Shown here in pieces: positions 16,478-25,222 of a DNA stretch of 34,277 nt. The stretch's first letter is position 1. Each line of letters starts with the position of its first letter. The notes under the pieces were generated by a model, which saw nothing but the letters and a program-made list of their open reading frames with translations, did no database searches and was not told the origin of the DNA. The position numbers were made by a program, and so were the translations under genes. The stretch spans positions 1 through 34,277 of the forward strand of contig NZ_CALXRN010000238.1 of the NCBI RefSeq assembly GCF_944390595.1. The letters run 5' to 3'. Origin of the DNA: an uncultured Brachyspira sp. (lineage in GTDB: Bacteria; Spirochaetota; Brachyspiria; Brachyspirales; Brachyspiraceae).

Positions 16478-17719
16478 ATGTTAGATGTTTTAATAAAAAA
16501 TATAGGATCATTAGTAACAGCTGAAGGTAATACACCATTATCCGGTAAAAATCAAGGCAATGTTAAATTTTATGAAAATGCTGCTATTGGTATTAAAGAT
16601 GGAATTATAGAGTATGTTGGTGATAATAAAAGACTTAAAGCTAAAAAAACTATAAATGCTCATGGACTTTTAGTTACACCAGGACTTATAGATTGCCATA
16701 CACATTTTGTTTTCGGAGGTTCAAGAGAAGATGAAATGTATAATATAGTTACTGGAAATATGAGTTATTTAGATATAATAAAATCCGGTTATGGCATACT
16801 ATCAACTGTTAAAGATACTAGAAATAAAACAGAAAATTTTCTCTATAAAAAAACACTTCCTGTATTAGATAATATGTTAAAATATGGTACTACAACACTT
16901 GAAGGTAAAAGCGGTTATGGACTTACTCTTAAAGATGAAATAAAAATATTAAAAGTTATGAAAAAATTGAATAATAATCATCAAATTGATATAGTATCAA
17001 CTTTTATGGGAGGGCATGTTGTTCCGGATGAATATAAAAATGACAGAGAGGCATATATAGAACTTATATGTAATGATATGATACCGGAAATATCCAGATT
17101 AAAATTGGCAGAATTTTGCGATGTATTTTGCGATACAGGCGGTTTTGATATGGAAGAGACTCATAAAATTCTCAATTCTGCCCAAGATTATAATATGGGA
17201 CTCAAGGTTCATTCGGATCAATTAGAAACAAGCGGCGGTTCATATTTGGCAGCAAGATTTAAAGCAGTGAGTGCCGAACATTTAATTATGTCCGATGATA
17301 GAGCCATCAGCCTTATAGGAAAGTCAGGTGTTGTAGCAGTGCTTTTGCCTAACACTTCATTTTATTTAAGTATGCCTTATGCTAGGGCAAGATATATGAT
17401 AGAAATGGATGTTCCTATAGCAATAGCATCTGATTATAATCCTGGATCTAGTCCAAGTTATAATATACAGTTTATTATGAAATTGTCTTATATTTTATAT
17501 AAATTAAAGCCGGAAGAGATATTAAATGCTGTAACAATTAATGCGGCTTGTGCTATAAATAGGGGAGATGAAATAGGTACTATAGAAGTCGGCAAAAAAG
17601 CAGATATTATAATATGGAATTCATATAATTTAAATTTTTTAGTTTATACTTTAGATGATAATTTATGCAATATGGTATTAAAATCAGGTAATATAGCATA
17701 TCAAATCGATACTTTATAA
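16478..17719 (+). CDS. hutI: Imidazolonepropionase
   Basis: The third step of histidine breakdown: it opens imidazolone-5-propionate to N-formimino-glutamate. It is a 413-residue amidohydrolase-fold enzyme with VTPGLIDCHTHFVFGGSREDE (metal-binding HxH), TTLEGKSGYGL, STFMGGHVVP, LKVHSDQLE, SAEHL and IASDYNPGSSPS, all typical of HutI. GAGAGG precedes the ATG at 16478. No hutH, hutU or formiminotransferase gene is in the window, so the pathway genes are dispersed or located elsewhere. It has its own promoter and probable terminator and appears monocistronic. Confidence 0.96.
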   Translation: MLDVLIKNIGSLVTAEGNTPLSGKNQGNVKFYENAAIGIKDGIIEYVGDNKRLKAKKTINAHGLLVTPGLIDCHTHFVFGGSREDEMYNIVTGNMSYLDIIKSGYGILSTVKDTRNKTENFLYKKTLPVLDNMLKYGTTTLEGKSGYGLTLKDEIKILKVMKKLNNNHQIDIVSTFMGGHVVPDEYKNDREAYIELICNDMIPEISRLKLAEFCDVFCDTGGFDMEETHKILNSAQDYNMGLKVHSDQLETSGGSYLAARFKAVSAEHLIMSDDRAISLIGKSGVVAVLLPNTSFYLSMPYARARYMIEMDVPIAIASDYNPGSSPSYNIQFIMKLSYILYKLKPEEILNAVTINAACAINRGDEIGTIEVGKKADIIIWNSYNLNFLVYTLDDNLCNMVLKSGNIAYQIDTL

Positions 17720-17733
17720 TACATATACTACAT

Positions 17734-17768
17734 TTGTATCCCTTTTTGCATAAGGGGGTATCATTTTT
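17734..17768 (+). terminator. Probable intrinsic terminator after hutI
   Basis: An imperfect hairpin pairs TATCCCTT (17737-17744) with AAGGGGGTA (17752-17760) and continues outward past a small bulge. TTTTT follows at 17764-17768. The next promoter begins three bases later. Confidence 0.55.
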
Positions 17769-17770
17769 GC

Positions 17771-17799
17771 TTGACAATTTCTCTTTATTTGATTATATT
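17771..17799 (+). promoter_or_regulatory. Strong promoter for the TPR gene pair
   Basis: A perfect TTGACA (17771-17776), a 17-base spacer and TATATT (17794-17799). The leader to the ATG at 17865 is about 60 bases and holds AAGGGAG (17841-17847), which is unusually far (17 bases) from the start codon. Confidence 0.75.
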
Positions 17800-17864
17800 A
17801 TATCATTATATGTGTATAACTCTATACATTTTTACCTTTTAAGGGAGTAGTTTATTTAAATATA

Positions 17865-18845
17865 ATGGCAGATGAATTGTTTTCAAGAAAAGAATCTGTA
17901 AAGGATATTTTCAACATTATAGAAAGTAAATTAAAGAAAGGTTTATTTAAAGAATCTATGGAAGATTTTGACAGAATCATGTACATGGATTTTGAATGTT
18001 CAAATCTTTACGAAAATATATCCTGTGTAAAGTTTTGGATTAATAGACTTGATAAATTTAATAGTGTAAAAAATAATTGTATAGAGTATTGTAAATTGCT
18101 TGATTCTACTTATAAGAAATTTAGAGCCTTTATAGGAAATAAATCTTATAATGAAGATTTAATATCAGTAAATGCTATACATTATTTTGTTTATAATAAA
18201 ACTATTAAATTAATAATGAATAAAAATACTGATGATATTGAAGGAAGTGAAGAGCTGCATTTATTATCAAATGCTTTTATAGAATTAAAGGATTACTCTA
18301 TGGCTTTAAAGTCTTATGAGTATTTGAATACAATAGAGCCTTATAATTCAAATACTCTAAGTTTTATAGCTATGATTTATGATATACTTGGAGATAAGAA
18401 AAAATCCAAGATGTATATAAGAGATGCTTTATTTTACGATCCTTTAAGTATAGAATTTGAAAATATAAGCATTGATGTATTAAGAGAAATTAGAGATATA
18501 ATAATTAAGAGGGGGGTTCATAATAATAGTCAGGAAGAGATAATAATGTGGATGAGTGCTTATGGTGAATTGATGAACATTTTAGATGTCAAAAGACCTT
18601 TAAGTGAAAAAGAAGAATTTGAACTTAGAAAGAATATTTCAAGATTGGAAGCAGATTACAGAAAGCTTAAATTAAGAGATATAACAGCACCTAAACTTTT
18701 ATCATCTTATGCATTCCTTACAACATATCTTATTATGAGAAATAGTGATTCTGATGTTGAGGAAGTAAAGGTATGGGGCAGGAAGATGGCTATGATAGAT
18801 AAGGACTTATTGCAATACTACATAAAAATACTAGATAAGGGGTGA
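17865..18845 (+). CDS. TPR-like helical protein, cytoplasmic
   Basis: 326 residues, with no signal peptide or membrane segment. Two tetratricopeptide-type helix pairs are visible: about 128-160 (LHLLSNAFIELKDYSMALKS) and 162-197 (TLSFIAMIYDILGDKKKSKM). The N-terminal third is also helical (KKGLFKESMEDFDRIM). The last third has a charged helix with RKNISRLEADYRKLKLRD. I know no specific function. The gene overlaps none and ends 4 bases before the second TPR gene, which has a strong Shine-Dalgarno, so the products are probably made together and may interact. No alternative in-frame start lies closer to the Shine-Dalgarno at 17841. Confidence 0.8.
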   Translation: MADELFSRKESVKDIFNIIESKLKKGLFKESMEDFDRIMYMDFECSNLYENISCVKFWINRLDKFNSVKNNCIEYCKLLDSTYKKFRAFIGNKSYNEDLISVNAIHYFVYNKTIKLIMNKNTDDIEGSEELHLLSNAFIELKDYSMALKSYEYLNTIEPYNSNTLSFIAMIYDILGDKKKSKMYIRDALFYDPLSIEFENISIDVLREIRDIIIKRGVHNNSQEEIIMWMSAYGELMNILDVKRPLSEKEEFELRKNISRLEADYRKLKLRDITAPKLLSSYAFLTTYLIMRNSDSDVEEVKVWGRKMAMIDKDLLQYYIKILDKG

Positions 18846-18849
18846 CAAG

Positions 18850-21060
18850 ATGTCAGAAGCTCTACAAAAATTAGAAAATATATTTTCAGAAGAAACATTT
18901 ACAAGAAAGCCTTTGCTCAATTATACTACTAAGTATTTTGTTGATTTAGCAGCTATTGTAAATGATATTAATGATACTAATGATATAAATTCAGCTATAG
19001 ATACTGCTAAATTGCAATTAGAAAAAAATCCTAATCATATATCAGCATTATATGCTAGCGGATTATTAAATTTAAAAATAGAAAATTACACAGACGGTAG
19101 TTTAGATAAACTTTTGGGTATTTTTAAAAATGCTAAGAAATGGAATATTGTTGAGTTTATAGCTCAGAAGATTTTAGATGAATATTATGAATGCGATTAT
19201 GCTTTAAGATATTTAGCCAGTTATTATCAAAGTGTTAACAGAGAAGCTGAGGCATTAGAAGTTTTGGAAAGATTAATACAGTTTGATGTATCTAATCCTG
19301 AACTTCCTGAAAAGATTGCACATACTAAAGAAGCAGCTGGGGATATTAGCAGTGCTGTTCATTATTATAAAATAGCTTTTGAGAGAAACCTTATTAGAGA
19401 AAGAAATAATGCAGAAAGTGATATAAAAAAAGTTCTTCAATATGAGCCTGATAACTATAATTATTTGCTTAAGCATGAAAATGATCTTAAAAAGCTAGTT
19501 GATTCTAATATTATGATAGATGTATGGAAATTAATATTTTTACATTATTTGGAAAACAGCCGTTATAATGATGCATTAAAGACTATTAAAAATCTTCTTA
19601 ATTATGAGCAGGATATAGTGGCTCAAAATAACAAAAAGGCTAAATTTTTTAGACATAGACTTGTTGATGTTTATAAAGGATTATACCCTAAACATACTCT
19701 TTTTGAAAAAATAGAAGAGATATCTTCAATAACAAATGTTAATAAAAAACCTAAAGAATGTATAGAAATATTTGAAAAATATATACAATATGATGTTGAT
19801 AAATATGTTATTCATAGAAATTTCGGTGTTGGTAAAATAAAAGATATAAATATAAATGAATTAAAAATTAAATTTGTGCAGCAGGATGATGAAAGAAAGA
19901 TGACATTTGATATGGCTATACAATCTCTTACAACATTATCCGATGATGATATAAATGTTTATAAGGCTTACAGACTTAATGAACTAAAAAAAATAGCAGA
20001 AGAGAATCCTACAGAGTTATTAACTATAATATTGAAGTATAGAAAAACTATTAATACAAAAGATTTAAAACAAGAATTAACCTCAAAGCCTAGTATTGTA
20101 GTTGCTGAAGGAGTTTATACTAAATGGCTCGAAAGTGCTAAAAAATCTGTTAGAGCTTCTACTACAGTTAAATTTGATAAAAATACTTTTCTTTATAATG
20201 AGGAAGCGGAAACTTATGATGCTGAAAGTTTATCTAAATTTAATAAAACAAATGATTTCTTTGAAAAGTATCAAATTTATATGGAATATTTAACTTACAC
20301 TCATAATTCAAACTCTGATGAAGCTAAAGAGATGAATAATTATTTCGTAAGTATTTCCAAAGATAAGAAAGCAGAAGATGATGCTAGAATTATAAGTACT
20401 ATACTTTTAAAAAGCCAGTCTTCTAATAGTGATAAAGATATACCTTTGTTATCAGATATAGTAAAAAATGTTAAAGATTATACTCATATTTATGAGGTTT
20501 TACCTTCTTCCAACTATAGAGAAAAATTTATAAAGGCTATATGGGATGGAAGAAGAGATGATTATTATAATATAATACTAAAAATGCTGTATTCTTCTCA
20601 GGTTAAAAATAATTATTTGATAGTGAATAAATTATTTGCTGACGGAAAAGTTGATATGCTTGCTAAAACTATAGATGATATATTCCTTCATTACAGAGAA
20701 TATCCGGAATCATTTGTATATTTTGCACAAAAAATACTTGACGGGGAATATTATGATGATATAGAGGGAGATATTAAAATAAATAAAAATTCACTTATGA
20801 TAGGTTTGTTAAGTATTATTCCTCATTTATCAAAAATGCTTGATAAAAAAGAAACTTCTGCACAGGCTAGAAAGCTTTTGAAGGTAGTTTATGATTTAGT
20901 GTTTGATAAAGAATATTTGCTTAAATTTATACAAAATGAATCTGAAGATGACGTAAAAATTATATTCAGCGAATTCCAAAAACTTGTAAATTTAGAGCAG
21001 CATTATAAAACAGATATTATATCAGCTGTTATAAAACGCTTTCCGGATTGGAAAATATAA
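18850..21060 (+). CDS. TPR protein with a CarD/RID-like segment (possible GreA N-terminal-domain relative)
   Basis: 736 residues, cytoplasmic and mainly helical. TPR-like pairs fill about 45-260, for example NHISALYASGLLNLKIENY and ALRYLASYYQSVNREAEAL. Residues 313-365 form a short beta segment, DVDKYVIHRNFGVGKIKDI, then strands and MTFDMAIQSLTTLS. This resembles the Tudor-like RNA-polymerase-interacting domain of CarD and Mfd (VVHPxxGVGxI). The remaining 370 residues are helical. From memory, Treponema and Borrelia GreA proteins carry a large N-terminal extension of this kind; here no GreA coiled coil or GreA C-terminal domain follows. A role near RNA polymerase is inference. AAGGGGTG precedes the ATG, and a strong terminator follows. 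Confidence 0.7.
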   Translation: MSEALQKLENIFSEETFTRKPLLNYTTKYFVDLAAIVNDINDTNDINSAIDTAKLQLEKNPNHISALYASGLLNLKIENYTDGSLDKLLGIFKNAKKWNIVEFIAQKILDEYYECDYALRYLASYYQSVNREAEALEVLERLIQFDVSNPELPEKIAHTKEAAGDISSAVHYYKIAFERNLIRERNNAESDIKKVLQYEPDNYNYLLKHENDLKKLVDSNIMIDVWKLIFLHYLENSRYNDALKTIKNLLNYEQDIVAQNNKKAKFFRHRLVDVYKGLYPKHTLFEKIEEISSITNVNKKPKECIEIFEKYIQYDVDKYVIHRNFGVGKIKDININELKIKFVQQDDERKMTFDMAIQSLTTLSDDDINVYKAYRLNELKKIAEENPTELLTIILKYRKTINTKDLKQELTSKPSIVVAEGVYTKWLESAKKSVRASTTVKFDKNTFLYNEEAETYDAESLSKFNKTNDFFEKYQIYMEYLTYTHNSNSDEAKEMNNYFVSISKDKKAEDDARIISTILLKSQSSNSDKDIPLLSDIVKNVKDYTHIYEVLPSSNYREKFIKAIWDGRRDDYYNIILKMLYSSQVKNNYLIVNKLFADGKVDMLAKTIDDIFLHYREYPESFVYFAQKILDGEYYDDIEGDIKINKNSLMIGLLSIIPHLSKMLDKKETSAQARKLLKVVYDLVFDKEYLLKFIQNESEDDVKIIFSEFQKLVNLEQHYKTDIISAVIKRFPDWKI

Positions 21061-21073
21061 TTATAAGAATAAT

Positions 21074-21106
21074 AAAAGGGACTTTAATAAGTCCCTTTTT
21101 TATTTT
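21074..21106. terminator. Intrinsic terminator after the TPR pair
   Basis: A perfect 11-bp stem (AAAAGGGACTT at 21074-21084 with 21089-21099) has a TAAT loop and a T-rich tail on the plus strand. On the minus strand the tail reads ATTATTCTTAT, so it may also stop the convergent gene. Confidence 0.9.
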
Positions 21107-21115
21107 TTTATATTC

Positions 21116-21868
21116 TTATTTTTTTATGCTCTTTTCAAAGTATTTTGATAAGTCCACAGGGGTTTCTTCAAGCCATGAAGACATAATGCATTCATATCTT
21201 CCTTTGGTTTTACTTAATTTGTATATTTGATATTCTACTCTGTCATTTCTTCCAACAACTTTTTCTCTTGATTCTACTAACATTTCATATATTCCGTCTC
21301 CGTCTATATCTTCAAATATATTATTCATTTGTGTAATAACAGAGCTTTTCATTGAATTTATTTCTTTATAAAAGGATATATCAGCAATCAATTTTACACC
21401 GCTTCCGTCTATTTTAAACATATACATATATATATCCCTGTCCTGTCCGTTTTCATTTAATATGTAGTATTTTATAATACCAACTTCGTTTTTTGCATCA
21501 TAAAAATTTTCTAAATCTATAGCAGCATTTTTGCTGTATGTTCCAGTTGAATATGAGAATTCTTCACTATCTCCATTGTATATTATGATTTTATCTCCAT
21601 GTAATGAAGATACAAGAGCTATAAATTCATTACCTTGTTTAGGAAGTACATTAGCAATTACAATTGAATAAACATTATATCCTTGCTTTTGTAAATCAAG
21701 TTTTAATTTTTCAGCTTGAGCGTATTCATCATTATTAATTTCATAGCTATTATAATATACTATGTCTCCATTGCTTGATAAATTAAATAAGCTTTGTACA
21801 TCAATAGCATGAAGATGTATATTGATAATCATTGAAATAAAAAAAGCTAATAGTAATATTTTTTTCAT
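21116..21868 (-). CDS. Exported protein with a DxDGDG calcium-loop-like motif
   Basis: 250 residues. A signal peptide (KKILLLAFFISMIINIHLHA, cleavage near residue 21) predicts export. The mature part is beta-rich. Near residue 187 is DIDGDGIYEMLVE, a calcium-loop motif of the EF-hand/FG-GAP (VCBS-like) type, usually found where a strand pair binds Ca2+. No enzyme motif is visible. It lies 27 bases after another exported-protein gene on the same strand, so they probably form an operon. The function is unknown; it could act in the periplasm or at the surface. Confidence 0.75.
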   Translation of the reverse strand: MKKILLLAFFISMIINIHLHAIDVQSLFNLSSNGDIVYYNSYEINNDEYAQAEKLKLDLQKQGYNVYSIVIANVLPKQGNEFIALVSSLHGDKIIIYNGDSEEFSYSTGTYSKNAAIDLENFYDAKNEVGIIKYYILNENGQDRDIYMYMFKIDGSGVKLIADISFYKEINSMKSSVITQMNNIFEDIDGDGIYEMLVESREKVVGRNDRVEYQIYKLSKTKGRYECIMSSWLEETPVDLSKYFEKSIKK

Positions 21869-21895
21869 AAAGCAAAATCCAATTATTTTTATTTT

Positions 21896-22567
21896 TTAAA
21901 ATGTTTTTATATCAGTAAATTCTATTTCTGAATTCACTCTTCCATCAGAACTTTTGTATTTTATTATTTCAGGTAATATATAATCACCTATTTCTGTATA
22001 ATAAATATTAACATCATATATTTTAGATTTTTTGTTATAATATTCTGCTCTTTCAACTAATAGAGTCTCTTTATTTACAGTATAATTAATGCTGTAATTT
22101 TTATCTTCGCCTTTAGCTCTTAAAGTAATTTTGTATTCATTTTTATTTTCATCTATAGTTTCTAAATTAAATTTTTGAGAAAATGAACTATATGTTGTTG
22201 CATTTCCAACTATAGCATAAAAACCTGTAGTTTCTAAAGCCCCTTCAAATACAGAAAACATATTTCTATAAAAATTATCAACATTTTCTAATACTAAAGT
22301 TGGCTTAGCACCCTGCTGAAATGTAAATTTTAATTTAATATTTTCTTTAGATGATGTATAACTTTTTTGAGGTATTGTAGCTATTTGTTTTTCAACTATT
22401 TTGCCGTTTATATAAGCCTCAAATTTTTTAGGATAAATAGAAGAATATTTTTCTTTCATTTTATCGTATATATCTTCAAAATTTAAAGCAGCATCTTCTG
22501 CATATACAATATTAGAAAATATTATGTTAATAAGTATAAATATTATTATTTTTTGTAAGTTTTTCAT
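21896..22567 (-). CDS. Exported protein, possibly LolA/outer-membrane-lipoprotein-sorting-like
   Basis: 223 residues with a signal peptide (IIIFILINIIFSNIVYA, cleavage near residue 23). The mature protein is built of alternating strands. Its C-terminal half (YTVNKETLLVERAEYYN, IYYTEIGDYILPEIIKY, SEIEFTDIKTF) resembles the strand order of LolA-fold lipoprotein-sorting proteins, in which a product is read against a lipid tail. The match is from pattern only, and I give it modest weight. The gene has only a weak ribosome binding site. The downstream exported protein gene follows after 27 bases. Confidence 0.65.
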   Translation of the reverse strand: MKNLQKIIIFILINIIFSNIVYAEDAALNFEDIYDKMKEKYSSIYPKKFEAYINGKIVEKQIATIPQKSYTSSKENIKLKFTFQQGAKPTLVLENVDNFYRNMFSVFEGALETTGFYAIVGNATTYSSFSQKFNLETIDENKNEYKITLRAKGEDKNYSINYTVNKETLLVERAEYYNKKSKIYDVNIYYTEIGDYILPEIIKYKSSDGRVNSEIEFTDIKTF

Positions 22568-22685
22568 TGACTTTATTGTCGTAATATTTCTGTCTTTTTT
22601 TAATCAATAAATTAAAATATAAAATGTGCCGTTTATTGATAATGAAGGAATTTATTATGTACTTTAATTTAGCAAAATATCAATC

Positions 22686-22714
22686 TTGACTTTAATTTCA
22701 ATTTTTGTTATACT
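22686..22714 (+). promoter_or_regulatory. Promoter for the 22753-26057 gene run
   Basis: TTGACT (22686-22691), a 17-base spacer and TATACT (22709-22714), about 38 bases before the ATG at 22753. Confidence 0.7.
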
Positions 22715-22752
22715 TTTAATATAAAAAACAATATAATTTATGGTAAGTATTT

Positions 22753-23058
22753 ATGAGCGAAGAACAAAATGAACAATTGTCAGAAACAGGCATTTATTGT
22801 GCAAATTGCAGATATTGCGTGCTATTTAGAAAAGCAAGCGGTATAGATAGTAATCAATATCTCCTAAGAGTAAAATGTGCACAAGAGCAATGGCGTAAAA
22901 AACTTGGGGAGGAAAAGATGTACAAGTATTTTACAGTTGCAAGAAGAACAGTAGAAAAATGTGACGATTATAAAGAAATGGGAGATTTAAGAAGTTTCTT
23001 AAAGGCTTTGCGTAAAAGTTTGCCTGTGCGTGATGAAGTATATACTATAAAGAAATAA
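22753..23058 (+). CDS. Small cysteine-motif protein, possible zinc binding
   Basis: 101 residues, soluble. Five cysteines are present, three of them in CANCRYCVLF (residues 16, 19, 22), then one each in VKCAQE and VEKCDDY. The spacing fits a zinc-ribbon-like or iron-binding site. The rest is helical and rich in Lys and Arg, so nucleic-acid or protein contact is plausible. I do not recognise a named family. It is the first gene of a run that includes a TPR lipoprotein, a permease-like protein and rsmA, with only 11 bases to the next gene. No function is assigned. Confidence 0.75.
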   Translation: MSEEQNEQLSETGIYCANCRYCVLFRKASGIDSNQYLLRVKCAQEQWRKKLGEEKMYKYFTVARRTVEKCDDYKEMGDLRSFLKALRKSLPVRDEVYTIKK

Positions 23059-23069
23059 CGGATTTTTTG

Positions 23070-23504
23070 GTGAAAAAATATTTTTATTTTTTTGTTATAC
23101 TTGTTTTTTTATTAAGTTCATGTGCTTCAGCTGTTAAAGTCTCTGTTGAAGAAGAGAAGTATCCTAAAATAATAGCTGAAAAAGCATATACTGAATTTGG
23201 TAATAAAAATTACAAGAATGCTATAGCATATTATCAATATATAATTGATAATTTTGATAGAGATAATTATGCTAAAGATGTTGCATGGGCATATTATGAA
23301 ATAGGTTTTTGTTACTATTATCAAAATAAATATGAAGAAGCTTTAAAATATTTCGATATAGTTATTAACAGTTTTACGGTATTGCCTCCTAGAATTTTGG
23401 CTCAAAAGGTTATGCAGGATATTTATGATAAAAAACCTAAGTTAAAACCTGTAGAGATGATAGAAGAGGCAGTGGAAAATATTGAAGAAAATATAGATTC
23501 ATGA
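23070..23504 (+). CDS. TPR lipoprotein
   Basis: 144 residues. The N-terminus VKKYFYFFVILVFLLSSCAS is a lipoprotein signal with lipobox LSSC, so the mature protein is anchored by its cysteine. The body holds two TPR-type helix pairs (YTEFGNKNYKNAIAYYQYII and AYYEIGFCYYYQNKYEEAL), as in the small TPR/BamD-like periplasmic proteins. The C-terminal tail is acidic. GTG at 23070 is preferred to TTG at 23067 because CGGA then lies seven bases upstream. Its last four bases overlap the start of the next gene (ATGA), so the two are translationally coupled. It may partner that membrane protein. Confidence 0.85.
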   Translation: MKKYFYFFVILVFLLSSCASAVKVSVEEEKYPKIIAEKAYTEFGNKNYKNAIAYYQYIIDNFDRDNYAKDVAWAYYEIGFCYYYQNKYEEALKYFDIVINSFTVLPPRILAQKVMQDIYDKKPKLKPVEMIEEAVENIEENIDS

Positions 23505-25222
23505 GAAAAGAATATACTATTACCAATAGACTTATATTAAATTTTTTAATACTTAGCGTTATAAGCATAACAGTCATATTTATAGTTTATGTTTTATATT
23601 CAAGAGGTGAAGGTAAAGAATATTCTATGCTTTCTTATTTATTGGTATCTATGGTATTTTATAAATCTTATATACCATATATAACAGCTTTATCTGTTCA
23701 TTTTTCCTTTTTTAAAGGTAAATATGTGAATCAAGAAAATATATCTAAAGTTATATCTATTCCAATTGCATCAATTGTGATATTAGTAGCATTTTATACT
23801 TTATATGATTATTATTTCGTTAATTATTTAATTGCAAATATTAAAAATCATAATGCCAATAGAGATTATATGGTTTATTATGAATATGAATTGAAGTTAA
23901 GAGATGAGGCTTATGAAAAGGCTAAAGAAGAGCTTGCAGTAGGTAATTTAGATAAAGCCAATACTTTTGCTGAGGAAGCTTTATTTTATGATAAAAATTA
24001 TGGAAATGTTATTTTACTCCTAAAAAGTATACAGGAAGAAAAAAGAAAAAAATATGAAAATACTCATCAAACAGAAATAAATAATATTAATAATCTTATA
24101 AAATCAGGTACTAGGCAATTTACATTAGGTAATTATAGTGAGGCATTAAAATATTTTAATAGAGTTTTATCATTAGATAATAATAATCCTTTAGCTTTAT
24201 ATTATTTAAACAGAATAAGTATTGCTAGAAATGAAAAACCTAAATATAAAGGCAATACTACAGAAGAAATATCAGTATATGGAAGATTATCTGAAGCTAT
24301 TGCTTTATATGATAATGGAAGATTATGGGAAGCGTATGATATAATATATAAGTTATATATGGAATCTCCTAATGTTGCAGAAGTTAATAATTATTATTCT
24401 ATTATTAGAGATGCCATAAGCAGATATGATTTCTTTATTAGAGAGGCTAAAGAAGTTAAAGAGGCATATATTGATAATGCTGATTTGTCTGTAACATCTT
24501 CTTTGGCAAATAAAAATGGCTTAAATATAATGCTTGATAAGAATACATTGCTTACATCACTAAGCGGTGCCATGTTTAAAGGAAATCTATATTTATTTGA
24601 TGTTTCTATTATTAAATTAGATGATGAACTAAAAAAAGTTAGTGCTGAAGATTATTTATATGGAAAATTAGCATATAATATTAAATCTACAAACAATAAA
24701 AATATTATATTAAAAGCACATTTTGATACTAATAAAAACGATTATATTTATAGTGATACGCAAAGCAGAGTAATTCCTATATCTATATCTGATAGTACAT
24801 TAGATATTATTAGAAATTATACTTCATTAAATTTAAATTATGTAAGTGTTCCTGATTTATTTACTTTGAGAAATGAAATGCCTAAATTTGGATATTCAAA
24901 CAGGGAAATAGATTTAACATTATTTGCTAAGAATATAACACCTATTTCATATTTGTTATTATTTGTATTTATAGCTTATTATTCATTTAGATACAGACTT
25001 TCTACATCTTCTGAAGGTCTTACTTTCTGTAATAAAGTAGTTGGAGTTTTAGGTACTTTAATTCTTGCTGCAGTATATAAAGTATTTATTGATTATATAG
25101 CTTCAATTCTTGTTGTATTGTCAAATGTTACAGTTGGAGTTATCGTTACAGTATTAATAGATGCTGTATTAATATTGCTTATAATATTCCAAATGGCTAG
25201 AATTCCTAGAGATGCTAGATAA
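23501..25222 (+). CDS. Membrane protein resembling LptF/LptG permease with a TPR insertion
   Basis: 573 residues. Three N-terminal membrane segments lie at about 12-33, 43-68 and 84-107. A large external region covers 110-470, and three more segments lie at about 478-498, 511-540 and 543-566. In the external region, residues 130-300 are TPR-like (EELAVGNLDKANTFAEEALF, RQFTLGNYSEALKYFNRVL). Residues 340-440 are beta-rich (NLYLFDVSIIKLDD, KNIILKAHFD). The second membrane block, with LFAKNITPISYLLLFVFIA then SFRYR, resembles the LptF/LptG pattern, as does the 3+3 layout around a beta domain. That assignment is inference. It overlaps the TPR lipoprotein gene by 4 bases and rsmA by 11. Confidence 0.65.
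   Translation: MRKEYTITNRLILNFLILSVISITVIFIVYVLYSRGEGKEYSMLSYLLVSMVFYKSYIPYITALSVHFSFFKGKYVNQENISKVISIPIASIVILVAFYTLYDYYFVNYLIANIKNHNANRDYMVYYEYELKLRDEAYEKAKEELAVGNLDKANTFAEEALFYDKNYGNVILLLKSIQEEKRKKYENTHQTEINNINNLIKSGTRQFTLGNYSEALKYFNRVLSLDNNNPLALYYLNRISIARNEKPKYKGNTTEEISVYGRLSEAIALYDNGRLWEAYDIIYKLYMESPNVAEVNNYYSIIRDAISRYDFFIREAKEVKEAYIDNADLSVTSSLANKNGLNIMLDKNTLLTSLSGAMFKGNLYLFDVSIIKLDDELKKVSAEDYLYGKLAYNIKSTNNKNIILKAHFDTNKNDYIYSDTQSRVIPISISDSTLDIIRNYTSLNLNYVSVPDLFTLRNEMPKFGYSNREIDLTLFAKNITPISYLLLFVFIAYYSFRYRLSTSSEGLTFCNKVVGVLGTLILAAVYKVFIDYIASILVVLSNVTVGVIVTVLIDAVLILLIIFQMARIPRDAR

Noticed and set aside
22657-22689. Ten-codon frame with a good Shine-Dalgarno (AAGGAA) upstream of the cysteine-protein gene
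   Set aside because: It has no promoter I can identify, and it ends inside the -35 of the next promoter, so it cannot be a leader peptide for that gene. Probably chance.
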